This document shows positions 12,891-25,765 of a stretch of 64,000 bases of DNA, piece after piece. The notes below the pieces were generated by a model, which saw nothing but the letters and a program-made list of their open reading frames with translations, did no database searches and was not told the DNA's origin. A program made the position numbers and the translations under genes. This DNA comes from Chrysemys picta bellii (taxonomy: Eukaryota > Chordata > Testudines > Emydidae): positions 3,109,001 to 3,173,000 of the forward strand of contig NC_088809.1 in NCBI RefSeq assembly GCF_011386835.1, given 5' to 3'. Each line of letters opens with the position of its first letter. The first letter of the stretch is position 1.

Positions 12891-13135
12891 CATAGAATCC
12901 TAGAGATGTAGGTCAGGAAGGGACCTTGAGAGGTCAAGTCCACCCCCCTACTCTGAGACAGGACCAAGTAAAACCAGCCCATCCCTGACAGGTATTTTTT
13001 CAACCTGTTCTTAAAATCTTCCAATGACAGGGATTCCACAGCCTCCCTTGGAAGCCTGTTCCAGAGCTTTTCTTCCCTTATTGTTGGAAGGTTTTTTCCT
13101 AATATCGAACCTACTGTTCGCAGCTTCCAATCGTA
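12891..13135 (-). mobile_element. CR1 LINE 3' fragment
   Basis: The reverse-complement CR1 3' end 'catagaatcctagagatgta' is followed by 'aggaagggaccttgagaggt', 'tccctgacaggtattttttc' and 'aatgacagggattccacag'. It is a 5'-truncated copy closely related to the outer CR1 at 56.9 kb. Confidence 0.9.
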
Positions 13136-14384
13136 GGCTTGAGATCAAGCTCTGAGATCTAGGAGGTGTCACTTACCTTTAGTCTGACCTCCCTTATGGG
13201 GCTCTGTGCAGGAACTTCATCTTGAAATCCCAGAGCTTTGCAATGGCATAATTCCGCAGTGTTGGACTTTTCACTCCAGCACTTAGTGCAACTTGAGCAA
13301 TAAGCTTGTCCGAGCAGATCAGCAGAAGCAGTTTTGAATTAGCTTCTGAATGGCAAGTCTCATTCAGGCAGCCTCTGTGCTGACTGTGATCCTTAGGCTG
13401 GTTTCAGAGGGTTTCTCTCACCTGAAAAGATGCATCAGGAGCTTATTGCAAATGGGAGTCTCCTTTTTCCCACTGCTTAGTTAGAACAGTAATCCACATA
13501 GGGGTGGGGGAGTCTCTCTCCTCCCCTTGGACTCCCTGATGTCTTCTGAGCTCCCTGATGTCACTCCAGCCTTGCCGGCAAAGGTTAAGGTTGATGTTTG
13601 AGATAAAATATGTCTTTCCCACTGTTGTCTCCTCCCTGGTCCTGAACGTCTGTCAGAAGCAAAGTCTGGAGCATATGGGGGTAACATGCCAGATTTTCTC
13701 TGTCTGTGTGTGTGTGGGGGGGAAGTATCAGGGAGTACACTCTCTGCTTTGGTAGGTGACGTGGGAATGTCTGCTTTTCCAGAGGCTCCCAGCTGACCAG
13801 CCTCCCCTCCTCTGCCCTCCCCAGCTGTTGCACAGCTGTTTTTATAGCTTGGAACATCAAAAAAATTGGACAGGTCAGATCTCTGCATATTTCTCCCCTT
13901 GAGGTCTCTTCTGATTTCACATTCAAAACCCTTCCAGAAAAGCAAAATCCCACCATTCCACTCATTTCTGTCCAAAGCATTATCCCACACTCCAGGTCCA
14001 TATCCCAATCCTGCATGGCTGCAAGTGAGATTTTGGACATAAAGGTGGAAGTCGCTGGGTTTGGGGTTTCCAGTTCTCCAGGGAGGAGGCCCAGCTGCTG
14101 GATCAGAGGGCAGAGATCCATCTCCTAGTGGCTTCTCAGTTGGTATTTCTGTTAGCAAAACCTAAACCAGATACAGGAATGGAATATTTCAGACAGCCTC
14201 TTTTCATTTCATACAAACTGGTCTCCAGAAGAAAGTTTGTTGCAGATCTGTCTTGGGTTGGTTTTTAGTCAGTGCTAGAAATTCTGCTGGTAGGTGACAC
14301 ACCCTGCAGTAATGGATTTAGTTTCCAGTGAGCTTCAATGTGCAAAGAGGACAGCAGCACCCTAAAGGCAGGTGTCCAGGCATT

Positions 14385-14590
14385 GTCCTCATAGCATTGT
14401 AGAAGTTAGAGGTGGAAAATACATGCCAGGTCACCCTGTCTATAGCCCAGCCAATATAGGAGAGTTTCCTACAGTATCTTTACTACTATGTTGTCCAATC
14501 TAGTTTGAAATTTCTCAAGCAATAGGCTTTCCACCATTTCCCTTGGACGACTGTAATCTTGCAATCTATTGAGGCTCAAGTTGCTGTATG
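14385..14590 (-). mobile_element. old CR1-like LINE fragment
   Basis: Segments such as 'ttgtccaatctagtttgaaa', 'tctcaagcaataggctttcc' and 'accatttcccttgg' match the CR1 reverse-complement pattern in a more diverged form. Boundaries are approximate. Confidence 0.6.
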
Positions 14591-16794
14591 CAGAGGAGTA
14601 TTAAAGCATAACTTGAGAATTGCAGAGCTTGTTTGTGTCCACTTTCCTGACCATTGGGATAAGAAAAACCTTATCTCCACCCTCTGTCACTAAACACTGC
14701 TATAAAACAAGAACCTTATAAATCAGTGACAGTGTACTTGATGGTGCAAGTGGCCTGCATGTCTGAGACAGTCTGAAAGCAAGCAGCTTTCAGTGACTTG
14801 AGCAGTAAATCTCTCTCTCAGGTAACTAAATTGGTGGATAACATGCAACTGATTTCTCTGAAAGATGCAGGAAAGCAGGGCAATCCAATCTCACCCAACT
14901 CCTTAACACAATTAACTCACTCTTCATTAAGGTTTGGAGTCTGGGAACAGAACATTGTTACAGGATAATGGTCTCCTGCTGCTACTTTAATGCTCAAGCA
15001 AAGCCAAGACATTTATTTTCAAAGCAGGAGACATTGATCTTGTACAGTGTTCAACTGCTAGGTCTTTATTTCTGTTATCTCAATTGACTGATGTCCATTA
15101 CTTATTGTATCATGTGGCTGCTGGCTGCGGTGCAGTGATAGCTACTCCTTGTGCTACTGGAGACCTGCATTCTGGTTGGATTACAGAGCTGATATAGATT
15201 TGCTTCAGTCAATCGGAAGCCATCTTATTAATAAAAGTATAGGTATTTTTAAAGTGCAGTTAAAGTCTTATTTTGTTAAGTGTATTAATAACCCAATCAC
15301 AGTCAGCTATCCAGCAATTGGATAGGCTGGCACAAATTCCAGGTGGGATAATAAGTGAGGCACCATAAGTGAAGAGCTTATACTAAAAGACTTGGTGTCT
15401 GCATCAGTGGGTCTGACTGTGTGGGTGTCATTTTCAGCATAATAGGAGTATTGGGATCCATCTCTTGTGTGTGACTGGGAGGTGGCTGAAAAACAGTTAA
15501 ATAAAGAATATTAAGAGTCATAGAGTCTTTGTGTCAAGGTTATGTAGAGCATCAGTGCAAGGGTTGTTTGATTGGAATGGTCTATGAGAACTGTACACCT
15601 GCTGCAATGTGAGACAGGGTGATCGAGAGAGACAATGCTTTAGTATACTGGAAGCATCTCATACCCTGCAATGAATATCCAGAGCTGTTACTTTCTTTTC
15701 AGCATCATTACAATTTCAACAGCCAGCCACTGTTTTGGTTTTCGTTGTCATTTTAGAATTCAAGAAGCCAAGCTTAGATATGAGCGTTCTTTAGCAGGCC
15801 AGTGTGGCTACAGCACTGGCCCCAAGAGGTTTAGAAGGGTCACTCTGCTCTCATGTTCAGTGCTAAACCACAAACGCTTTCAATTGCAATTATGCCTGAG
15901 AAAAAGGCCCTGCAGAGAATCTTTGTTCCCTGGCCCTGCTCTAGCCCAGCGTACTCTGTGTCTGCTAAGGCCTTTGCGTTTTAGAGCTCTTACTTGGTTT
16001 GTCTCTCTTTTAAAGGGTTCCTATCTGTTTCCATAATCCCTATAATCTGTACCCATCAACCACAGGCTGCTTGGGCCTTGAGCCCAGCCAACACGCAATT
16101 TAAAAGCCTCCAGTTTTCACCAGTAGGGCTCAATCTCCGTGTACTGTACCACCTTCCGTTAGGTTACAATACCAGGGGAGAAGAGCATCTTGTCACACCG
16201 TCTGGGAAAAGGGGAAGGTGGGCACACCTCAGTGCAGGGGAGCCCGGAGCCGGAGCAGCTCCGGAGCAGTGGAGCTGCAGGTTTTTGCCTGGAGCTGGAG
16301 CAGAGCTCCAAAGCCCTGCCAAAGGGACTAAAGCTGTGTCTGTATTAGATTTTTTTCCTCTTTTTCCCATTATTGCTACTATCAGTGCCGCTTCACTGGC
16401 ACTAGAAATGGTAGGAGTGCCAGTGCACACACTTCTCAACCAGCATGTCCTCTAGGCCTACTCAGAGAAGGCATAGCTGATGTGGTTATAAAAATGCCAG
16501 TAGCCACCAATAATACCAAGAGTAGGAATTCAGTGTTTGGATCTGGAATCGATGTTTTTCTAAACGATCTGCTCTAGGAATGATTGTAGGGATGTGCTAT
16601 GGCCTGTGTCACACAGGATGTCAGACTGGATGGAAACTACTAGTTTATTAAACAAGTTGAGGCCTAAAGGTCTGTGTCAATTTTCTACATTTCACCAGGA
16701 TCTTTTCTTGCTCTTGGTGTAGCTTAGCATGAGCGGGAAGGTCATATTTATTTAGTTGACTAGTGTTCTAGGGAGACTGGTCTCTTGCTGTAAG

Positions 16795-16990
16795 AACTAG
16801 GTTAGATCATGAGAGGGAGAGTCAGGAGACTTGCGCTGTATTCCTAACTGCTGTTGTCTCTGTGACACCTTGGATAAATGACTTAAACTCAGCCTCGGGT
16901 TCCCCATCTGTTCACAGGAGGTAATGTTTTATTCAACTTTGGCTTTGTAAAGTACTCTGTGACCCTGAGCTGGAGGTGCAGAATATGAAG
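16795..16990 (+). mobile_element. MIR-like SINE
   Basis: The MIR body is recognisable: 'gagtcaggagacttgcg', 'tgtgacaccttggataaatg', 'acttaaactcagcctcggg' and 'ttccccatctgttcacagga', then 'tttgtaaagtactctgtga'. It is an old diverged copy. Confidence 0.75.
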
Positions 16991-17399
16991 ATACAATCAA
17001 GCATTCATGTAAATATGTATGTAAATTAGCTACATCTGCCCGGCTCATGGAGCGTTGCCAATGTAGCCTTTCATGTTGCCAAGTTTGTGCACCCTTGTGC
17101 TAAATGAACAAGTATGTTATTTATTTAGGGCTTAAGAACTAGCATGGTATTTCATCAATTGATGCTACCACACTGAGCTGACTTTTAGCAGTTAATCACA
17201 CATCCTTACTAAAGCACGGGTCTGGTAAGTAGGGCTGGGAAGGTGTTGTGGTCCAATGCACTAGCTATCCCAACTCACTGTTCATCAAATCCATCTCCCC
17301 ACTAGGCGTCCCTATTACAAGGCAACTTGTAATTGATTACAAAATAGTGTTTTTCAATATTGGTGACTTTTGATTTTACATGTTGGAGAAATTGTGTCT

Positions 17400-17970
17400 G
17401 AGCTGTTGCAATGAGGTCACTATAACAGGGTGGCTCACCCCTTGTGGGCTGGAGCTAGCCAACCCTGGATAGACTGAGCCACGCTTGGAAGACATTGGGG
17501 TGACTGCCCTATAGAGAGTAGCAGGAGGTTGCAATGAAGGGGGAAAGCTCAGGAAGCTGTGGCAGACTACGCTGAAAGTGAGGAAAACTCTCCAAGTAGG
17601 TAGGTAGAGACCCTGACCAGGCAGGCGAGGGACTGCAAAGGCCCCAGGCAGCAAGGCCTTGGAGAAGGAAGAGAAACCTTGGCTTGTGTGGCTTTATGAA
17701 TGGACTTTGTTTTGGGGGGCTCAGTTTTAGTTACAGTTTCATTTATATTAATAAACTGAGTCCCCAAGGAGCAATATTTTTTGACCAAGAAAAAGCCTGA
17801 AGTGAGGTTTCTTTGAACAGTCCAAGAGGGGAAACTGAGACAGGCTGTCTGTAGCATGGTCCTAGGCCATGAGGGGGTGCACGGGATGCAGCCGAGCCAG
17901 CCCATTATACAGACACGCCTGAAACAGTTCCTTCCTCCTGACAGGGCAGGGATCAAAACCCCAGCCAAGG
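17400..17970. other. possible LTR-derived sequence
   Basis: The stretch has a poly(A)-signal-like AATAAA at 17750-17755 followed by 'ctgagtccccaaggagcaat', which resembles the R/U5 side of some reptilian LTRs. It also has GC-richer composition than the surrounding intron. I cannot define TG...CA ends or a target duplication, so this is weak. Confidence 0.25.
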
Positions 17971-18574
17971 TTCATGCTGCACAAGGCATTTCTCACTTTC
18001 TGGAAAGCGGCAGATACTTCCCTTGTTTGGGGTCAGATTTGGGACCAGCTTAACTCTTAACAAAGCTCTGCCCAGGTGTTTGAAACCAGCCACCTGGATT
18101 CCTCATCTGCCCAGTGCTGATATAGAACAGAGCAAAAAAATGAAAAAGTAACTCAATGTTTCTGTAGTGACCGGAGACTGGCAGTGCCCCACGAAGGGAC
18201 AGTTCAAGAAGTTTAGGCAAGGTGCAGCCTGCAGGCCAGATGCAGCCCAGAGAATTCCGCACCGCAGCCCGTAGTAGCCTTCTGTTTCATTTTAGGGCTC
18301 CAACATCAGCGCTCCATCTTGACCCAGGAAGCCTGTAGTCTCCCCCAGCTGCGCATAAGTATGGCTACAAGAAGGCCTTAGCCACTTACCTGGAGCTCCA
18401 TGTAGCACTCAGCTGGACAGAATTTAGTACCTTCAGAGCTCAGAGAAAGTCTTTCTAGCCACCTGTTATCCCTCATGTTCTTCTGTATCTATGTTGATGC
18501 TGGCTCTGCCCTGCTTCACTGGCTACAAGGGCTGTTCACTCGGGCCATTGCCTGACGTCAGCAGCACTCAGTAA

Positions 18575-18754
<180 letters not shown>

Positions 18755-19446
18755 TGATTCTCAATCGGCAGCAGGAGGATTCCCGGGGAAGGCCTTCCGT
18801 TGTGGTGATGTGGTGCAGACCTGGCATAAAAGTCATAGCGTTCAGACAGATACAATGAATAGGTGGGGGGAACAAAAACAAAAGGGAGAGAAAATAAATT
18901 AATTAAAACCCTAAAAAAAAAAATAGGAGGAGGGGAAGAGTAGTGGCAAGGAGCGGGCGCTCCAACAGGTTAAATCCTGCCTAAGGTCTTGCTGCCGGGT
19001 GGCTAAATCCAGTGGGTGTTGCATGCCCACATGAAGAAGAAAAGCGCCCCCTTGAAAGGCTCCCACAAACACCTCCGATTGCTCCTACTGTCCCAAGAGT
19101 TGTGACTCTGGGGAGGCGGCTCCCTTCCAGTGACTGGTAAAGAACCCAGGCGCCTCAGAGGACAAAGTGTTTTGATAATTGAGCTGCATATTTTGGTCCT
19201 CCAGGATTTCTATGGAGTTCCAGCCTTAATGTGAAAGAATCAGTTGGAAAGAGAGTGTTTATTGTCAAGCTGGGAATTTTGGACATTGCTTTCCAGTTAG
19301 TGATCTGTTCATCTGCTCTACCCCTGTGCCTCCTCCCCTCCAATGACACAGGGTATGGGCATTACCATACTGACTCAGTGCAGCGTAGAGATCACTCAGT
19401 GGAGCTGCTGGGAAAACAGCATGTCACAAAGAAAAAGCATTTCAAC

Positions 19447-20068
19447 TAGGATTGCTAGACATCCGGTTTTCGACCAGCATGCCCGGTCAAAAGGTGACCC
19501 TGGCAGCTCTGATCAGCACAGCTGACGGGGCCACTAAAAGTCCAGTTGACCGCAGAGGCCAGCTCTGCGTGGCTCCCAGAAACGGCCAGCATGTCCTTCC
19601 GGCTCCTAGGCAAAGGGGCGGCCAGGGGGGCTCTGTGTGTTGTCCCCATACACAGGTGCTGCCTCCAGCGCTGGCTCCACAGCTCCCATTGGCCAGAAAC
19701 AGTGGCCAATGGGGGCTGTGGGGGCGGCACCTGCTGATGGGGGCAGTGGGCAGAGGCCCCTGGGCACGCCTCCACCTAGGAGCCGGAAGGACATGCCAGC
19801 CACTTCTGGGAGCCACATGAGGTAAGTGTCACCTGGAACCCAAACCCCCTCCCATGCCCCAGCCTAGAGCCCCCTCCTGCATCCCCAGCCAGAGCCCTCA
19901 CCTCCTCCCAGACCCCTGCCCCAGCCCGATGAAAATGAGCGAGTGAGTGAGCATGGGGGAGGGCGTGTGACAGAGGGAGGGGGGATAGAATGAGTGGGAG
20001 CAGAGCCTTGGGGAAAGGGCTAGGGCAAGGGTGTTAGGTTTTCTGCAATCAGAAAGTTAGCAACACTA
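19447..20068. mobile_element. non-autonomous hAT-like transposon with 8-bp TSD and long internal palindrome
   Basis: Perfect 8-bp duplications 'atttcaac' lie at 19439-19446 and 20069-20076. The ends are short inverted repeats: TAGGATTGCTA at the left and, read inward from the right, TAGTGTTGCTAACT. The 8-bp duplication is typical of the hAT superfamily. Inside, about 19568-19818, a long imperfect palindrome folds around 'agaaacagt' at about 19691-19699. Its arms include catgtccttccggctcctag and its complement. The palindrome explains the mirror-image open frames on both strands, which are not genes. No transposase is present. Confidence 0.85.
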
Positions 20069-20193
20069 ATTTCAACACATTCCTGCATCACATCCCACTT
20101 TCTCTTTCCCTCTGTCTCAGACCTTTCAACTGTAAATACATTACTGACACAACAGATAGGGAAAGCCTAGGTTTACCGTGAATACCAATTACA

Positions 20194-20266
20194 TTGTCTA
20201 CACTAGGGTTTTAACAAATTAGCTAACACCTGTTAAAAACAAACTTTTTCCTGCCAGTGAAGACAA
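20194..20266. mobile_element. 73-bp MITE
   Basis: The terminal inverted repeats TTGTCTACACT and AGTGAAGACAA (one mismatch) bound an AT-rich interior. The 'gtctacact' end links it to the other MITEs in the window. A target duplication is not certain. Confidence 0.55.
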
Positions 20267-20994
20267 AGCCCCAGTGTGCCCGGTGTTAGGATTTAGCCCA
20301 GAGAGCTTTGAAAAGAGCTAACCAGGTGATATCAGCTCTTTGTTTTTCAAAGGCTTTACCTGCCCTTTGGACAGCCCTTATTTGAGAAAACCTTTTGCTG
20401 GGAGAGCATGTGATGAGGTGGAAAAACACTGAAATGGCTAGATATGCAGATGGGCTTTGTTACCTGTGTGGGAGGAGTAGAGGAGACTCCTGGAGGAGGA
20501 CTGCTCAGGCTCCTTTCATTATGAAAGAAGAAATGCCCAGAGGCACAAAAGTGTAGGAGCAAAGCCAAATGAACAGGGAATTGGCCATTAGCAAATCTGA
20601 CAGAAACTGGAGAGGGTCCATTACTCCTTTGAAAGGACTGAAGCAGATACAAGCTGCAAAGGGTGTTCTGTGGCAAATCCCAAGAGCATTGTTATATATC
20701 TAGGACTGGGCTGTGTGCTATGGATGTGTAAGATTCTAGCTTTGTCAGAGAAACCAAGCTATAAGTCTTCTAGGCCATAGTGTGGGTAGGTCCTAGATGT
20801 GCTCTCATTATACATATATCAGCTGCATTGTTCCATTGGCCACAGAGAGCATGCCCATTAACTGTAACGAGCAGGCCAGGAGTAGCAGAAGGTTCTAAGG
20901 GTTTTCTTTATGGTGACTGGTGTAACAGGAGCAAAAAAATACATTAACCAAGACAGGGACCAAGCACCTAGTAGAGTTGAGCTGGAGAATAGCT

Positions 20995-21110
20995 TTTATC
21001 AGAGTATCCCCTGGTAGATAAAGCTACAGGCTGAGGTAGTACCACATGCTGCCATGTGGGAAACCTGGGTTCAAGATTTCCACTTAGGCCGATGTGGTTA
21101 GCTGCAAACT
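20995..21110 (+). mobile_element. possible old tRNA-derived SINE head
   Basis: It contains a degenerate pol III B-box-like 'gggttcaagatttcc' at about 21067-21081, with 'gctacaggctgaggtagtac' upstream at an A-box-like distance. No 3' tail could be matched, so this is tentative. Confidence 0.3.
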
Positions 21111-22811
21111 TTACATTGGAGGAGGTGAAGAATAAGTTAGTGCAACAACAGCAGCACCTCCTGTGGAAGGTGCTGCGGGGTCTGCTAACAGTTTGTCATC
21201 ATCTTCTCAGATGGGAAAATTACAGCTGAGCATGTTGTAGAGAGAGGTGGTAAAAACCACAAGCACCTTGCTCAGTTGGGGAGTCAGCCAACATTAGCTC
21301 ATCTCAGAAGAGGAGAGTTTTTATTTGGTCAGACAGTGGATTAGAGACCACAGCTTCTTCCTCCCTTCCTCTCCCACACACATACACTTTCCAGGCTTTA
21401 GATGACAACGAAACCACAGGGAATGACTCTGTCTTATCAGAATCTACCCAAAATCTTTCACTTTCCTGCTTGGGTTTGAACTTTCCATCAAGCAAAAACA
21501 GAGAGAGAGTGAGAGAACAAGGGCCAAGACCCCTGCCTTAGGAAAGGATTAGTCAGACACTGCGGGGACAGCCCCAGGAACACAAGCTTTCCTGTGGTCT
21601 CTTCAAGCAAATCACGTGTAATCTGTTTGAACAGTGTCTGAAACATGGTACATACTGCAGTAAAATAGCATCGTAATCTGAAAGCCCAGACACTACAGGG
21701 ATGGATACTTTAGAAATCCATGTAATAATGATTAATCACAGTGAAATGTAAAGATGGACCTAAGCCACAAAGTCCAGCTCTGGATTATAGGTTTTCTGAC
21801 ATTTGGGATGTTTGGATGCAGGGTTTGGTTTGATAGATAATAAGGATAGGGCTCAGCTGAGAATTTGGGAACTAGATTTGAATTTCCCCCAAAATTTTAT
21901 TGTACCTTGGGTTTTTTAGGCCCATTTCTAATAATGTTGTTCAGGTTGCTGATTACAACCTCCCATCTGCCTTTTTTACAGAGATAAATAAGAACTATTT
22001 TCATTAAGATGAATTTTCCCTCTCTTGATCTGTCTTTCTCTGACCCTGTGTTTAGCAACACTCCTGGTGCCTTGAGATATTTCTCACCGAGGCAAACAAC
22101 AAGGTTATTATTCCCAATTCAAAAATTTTCTATAAATTGCCCACCACCACACAATCCCAGTGGAATTGCACTGTCTAGTCACTGATGCCTTAAACTGAGC
22201 CACCATTTCCTTGTCTGTTAGCTGGTTCTGACCCCCACTTTTCAGCCTTTATTGCTACAGCATATTTATCCATCTGAAATCACAATCTTCTCCTTGAGGC
22301 GCCATAATCAATTTCACAAGAACAAGTTCCATTGTTACAAACAGTGGATTGTTGCTTCAACAACAGTAGATGAACTCTTCAGAGACAGAGAGACTGTGGG
22401 CATGAGGACATCCTAATTACAAAGAAAGGGTGAAAAGATCAGTTATAAGCAGAATTCCCTTAAAATAGAAAATTCTCCCTGATTTTTCAGGTCATTTCAG
22501 CTCTTTACAGAAACACCACTCTAACAACCCGCACAAACTTTGAGAAAACATACCTTGCTGCAGATGAGTTTGTTGGATTGTAGATTCCTTACGTTTTGGA
22601 GACTTGTTGCTTAGTATGACTGGGTCTTCTCATCTTGAGCCTTGACACATCTTGTCTGTTTGAAGATCTTAAGTCTGATACTTGTTCATTTTTTAAATAC
22701 ATCTTCTGATTTGGACCAATTCAACACCACAGCTCCATGGCAAGATTCAGGAATAGAGAGCTTGCTTTGGTGCTAAGCTTAATGATGGTGTCTCCTGCCT
22801 TATTTTCACAG

Positions 22812-22871
22812 AAAAGAAATCTGCTTTTGGCTTTTCAAGCTGCTGAAAGTGTGGGCATCAAACCCAGTCTG
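22812..22871 (+). CDS. SPECC1: SPECC1 coding exon, penultimate: CH-domain helix
   Basis: This is a 60-bp, phase-0 exon of 20 codons encoding KRNLLLAFQAAESVGIKPSL. It is bounded by acceptor ttttcacag (to 22811) and donor gtgagt (from 22872). The 'RN..LAFQAAES.GI' helix is the conserved core near the end of calponin-homology domains of the cytospin family. The reading frame joins cleanly to exons 18599-18715 and 26668-26757. It is too short to show up as an open frame by itself. Confidence 0.93.
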
Positions 22872-22990
22872 GTGAGTACCTGGGTGCTGGGCAGGGTGTG
22901 TGGATGAGGAGGGGAAGGGGGTTTGAATGCATAGATCTAAATCCTCCATTACAATGCAGCCCATTTATTCTCATTAAAAACATTCACTTA

Positions 22991-23275
22991 GGCCTGGTCC
23001 ACACTAACCCCCCACTTCGAACTAAGATACGCAACTTCAGCTACGTGAATAACGTAGCTGAAGTCGAAGTACCTTAGTTTGAACTTACCGCGGGTCCAGA
23101 CACGGCAGGCAGGCTCCCCCGTCGACTCCGCGTACTCCTCTCGCGGAGCAGGAGTACCGGAGTCGATCCGGGATCGATCTAGACAAGATGCGATAAATCT
23201 AGACAAGATGCGATAAATCGAACCCAGAAGATCGATTGCTTACCTCCGGACCCGGAGGTAAGTATAGACGTATCC
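22991..23275. mobile_element. PIF/Harbinger-like MITE with TTA target duplication
   Basis: TTA flanks both sides (22988-22990 and 23276-23278), the usual Harbinger target. The ends are 'ggcctggtccacact' and, inward from the right, 'ggatacgtctatact'. The interior contains a hairpin 'cttcagctacgtgaataacgtagctgaag' type sequence near 23034-23063. It also has an exact tandem 20-bp duplication at 23177-23196 and 23197-23216. There is no transposase, so it is non-autonomous. Confidence 0.75.
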
Positions 23276-24719
23276 TTAGTGTTAAAGGAAAAGTGTAGCC
23301 AAATGCCCAGGCCACTAGTCTGAAAGCTCTTAACTTGAGGAGCACTTCCCAGCAGGCATAACTGCTGATATGAAGTTGTTAATTACAGTTAGCCATTCCT
23401 GCCGTGACCCCCGCTATGTGTGGGAAAGCCCCGTGTCTGTCTGTCAATCCATGTTTCAACCGGCTGCATTACTGGTTTAACAACCAGAAGGAAAATGCTA
23501 AAATCCCTGTTTTAAAATGCCTTGGGTAGAGCCAAGAGCGTGACAGCAAACGTGGAACAAGGAGATTACTATGCAGAGGTTAAACCTTTAGGGGTTTGTG
23601 AGCTAAATAAGGAACTGGAAACATGTGTCTGCACATAGAAGAAACTTGAAGTATAATAACCATACATAGAGAATTAATCCGTCAGTGCAGATTGAAAAGA
23701 TCCTTATGGGACATCAGATGCATCTGGCTGTCTAATCAGCTTGTGCCTTGGCACTACTTAGTGCGTTTAGTATATCACCCTCACAAATACATTAGGCCAA
23801 TGCATAGCCTTGATTGACTGTTGTGCAGTTTAAGACTCTAATTGAATTAATTCTGGAACTGAATGAGAGTCTTAGCATTAGATTTGTCTACCCAGGGCTG
23901 ATAGCACTGGGGGAGCTGACCCAGTAAAAGAGTGGGATATTTTTTGCAAAATTTCCCTATTGTAGCCCATACAAATAGGGCTTTTGCTTAGCAGTTCTCT
24001 GCTGTGAGAGAGGAAGCAAGCAGGTAGGTTGCATACTTTTTTTTTTTTTTAAGGTGACAACTCTCCTTCAAGTCCAACCCAGGGGAGGGAAATTTCCTCA
24101 GTGTCATTTTGGTCTATTGAAGTCCCTGTAGACAGCCAGGTTGTCTGCTAGTGAGGTGGGAGCTAATGCTGCAGACACAGTGCTCTTGATTTCACTAGGA
24201 CCACAGGCAGAAATAAAATATCCCCATATGTGCATATGCAGGACTGGGTCCTTCACTGTAATGAAGATGCCCTCGAGTTCCTCAGAGCACTTTGTGACAT
24301 CTGGCCATGAGCTGTAACTTGTTTATTTCAGCAAGTCACAGTGCCTTTGACTTATTTTCCTTTTCAGACTGCATCCCTTTACGGTGCTATTCACCCTTCC
24401 CCATCCCCCTCGTGAGTGGAAAGGCCCCTAAGATGTTGCCTGAATACCAACTTCTCCCAGCTGAAAGGGCGAAAACCACATTACACAATTGTCTCATTTC
24501 AAGTGTCTGGTATGCCCAGCTGTGTGGGCCTCAGAATGGCTCTGCTGTGTCAGTGCGAAACGCACAAGCCGGCAGGGTACTGAGCGCTCTCCTCTAAGGT
24601 GCACATTTTATATCGAAGGATAAGATTTCCTAACCACCCCACCCCCAAGAAACCAAATTCAAACAGAGCTGCCTGAGACGAGCCCCTGCTTAGTATTCTT
24701 TATTTAGGCAAGTAAGGGT

Positions 24720-25180
24720 TTGCCGATTTTCAGATTTTGAAATCTGGTTTCATTCTGATTAGAAACGAAAACCACAAATTTTGAAATTCTCTTTGAAAGG
24801 GAAAGCCCTCGGGTCCTGTGATTCTAGGGCAGTCCACCTGGCTGGCTGCCCTGGGGCCATAACACTGGAAGCCCCGTGGTCCCTAAATGCAAGGCAGTCT
24901 GCCTGACCGGGTGCCTGGAGCCATGGACCCTGGAAGTCCCGTGGGTCCATCTACTGCATCCCCAGCACTGGGGCCATCTACATGGGTGGTGTTCTCCCCT
25001 GGGGCCATGGATGCTGGAAATCTGGGCTGCCAAGGAGCTAGGTGGGTGAGCTCACAGGAAACTGCATGGGTTCTGGAGGAACTAGGTCAAAATTGAAACA
25101 TTTCAATTATGACAAATTGGTAAATTTCAGCAAAAACTCTTTTGTCAGAATTTTTCCAACCAGCTCTATTAATTAGGCTT
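24720..25180. mobile_element. possible hAT-type relic
   Basis: The right edge 'gtcagaatttttccaaccag' resembles a widespread amniote hAT terminus (AGAGCTGGTTGGAAAAA on the other strand). The left edge has 'ttcagattttgaaatctggt'. Between them lies a GC-rich insert with repeated 'ctggggccat' words at about 24850, 24969 and 24999. Ends and duplication are unproven. Confidence 0.35.
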
Positions 25181-25600
25181 GGCTGTGTTTGCTCCCATAA
25201 AACTTTGCCAACATATAAACATTTATCCAATAGATGGCCTGTTATTTCTGGCAGTAGCCTGCACTCTCTATTGTGGCTAAGACAAAACCCATCATATTCC
25301 ATTAAGATCTGATGTGAAGATTTTGGCATCCGCTCTGGGCAGCTAAGAAGGTTGGAGATCAGAAAGCCACTTTCTCCAGAAATTCACAGAAACCTTAAAT
25401 CCCAAGGCAGTGAAGCTGAGAAGATATTAATACTACTTAGCCTTTATCTAGTGCTTTATATTTTCAAAGCACTGGTCGAACATTAATTGAGGAGGCTTAA
25501 TTAAAGAGAGGCCCTTTCAGTTATATGGGTGCAACTGTCTTGAAGCCACTGGGACTGCTCCAGCACAACAGAGCTGAGAATGAGTAAGATTTCACACACC

Positions 25601-25765
25601 GACTAAGGCCTTGTTCACACTAGAAAGGGGTTTGCCAGTATGGCTATCCTACCGAGCCCACCTAGTGGAGACACGGATATGCTGGCAAGAGCTCTTTGGC
25701 TGGTATAGCTTATACTAGTCCCCTGAACAAAATAAGCTCTCCTGGCAAAAGGACTGTTTCACTCA
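25601..25765. mobile_element. MITE-like element, 'ttgttcacactag' terminus
   Basis: The left end 'taaggccttgttcacactag' is of the same type as the element at 58.78 kb ('gaggccttgtctacactaca'). The interior 'ggtttgccagtatggctatc' resembles other MITEs in the window. The right end is not resolved. Confidence 0.45.

Noticed and set aside
13481..14158. 225-codon minus-strand open frame
   Set aside because: It overlaps another frame of 178 codons on the same strand (13585-14121), has no domain or splice context and lies in an intron. It is probably chance.
19452..19825. Mirror-image open frames on both strands
   Set aside because: They arise from the internal palindrome of a hAT-like element, so each frame is the echo of the other strand.
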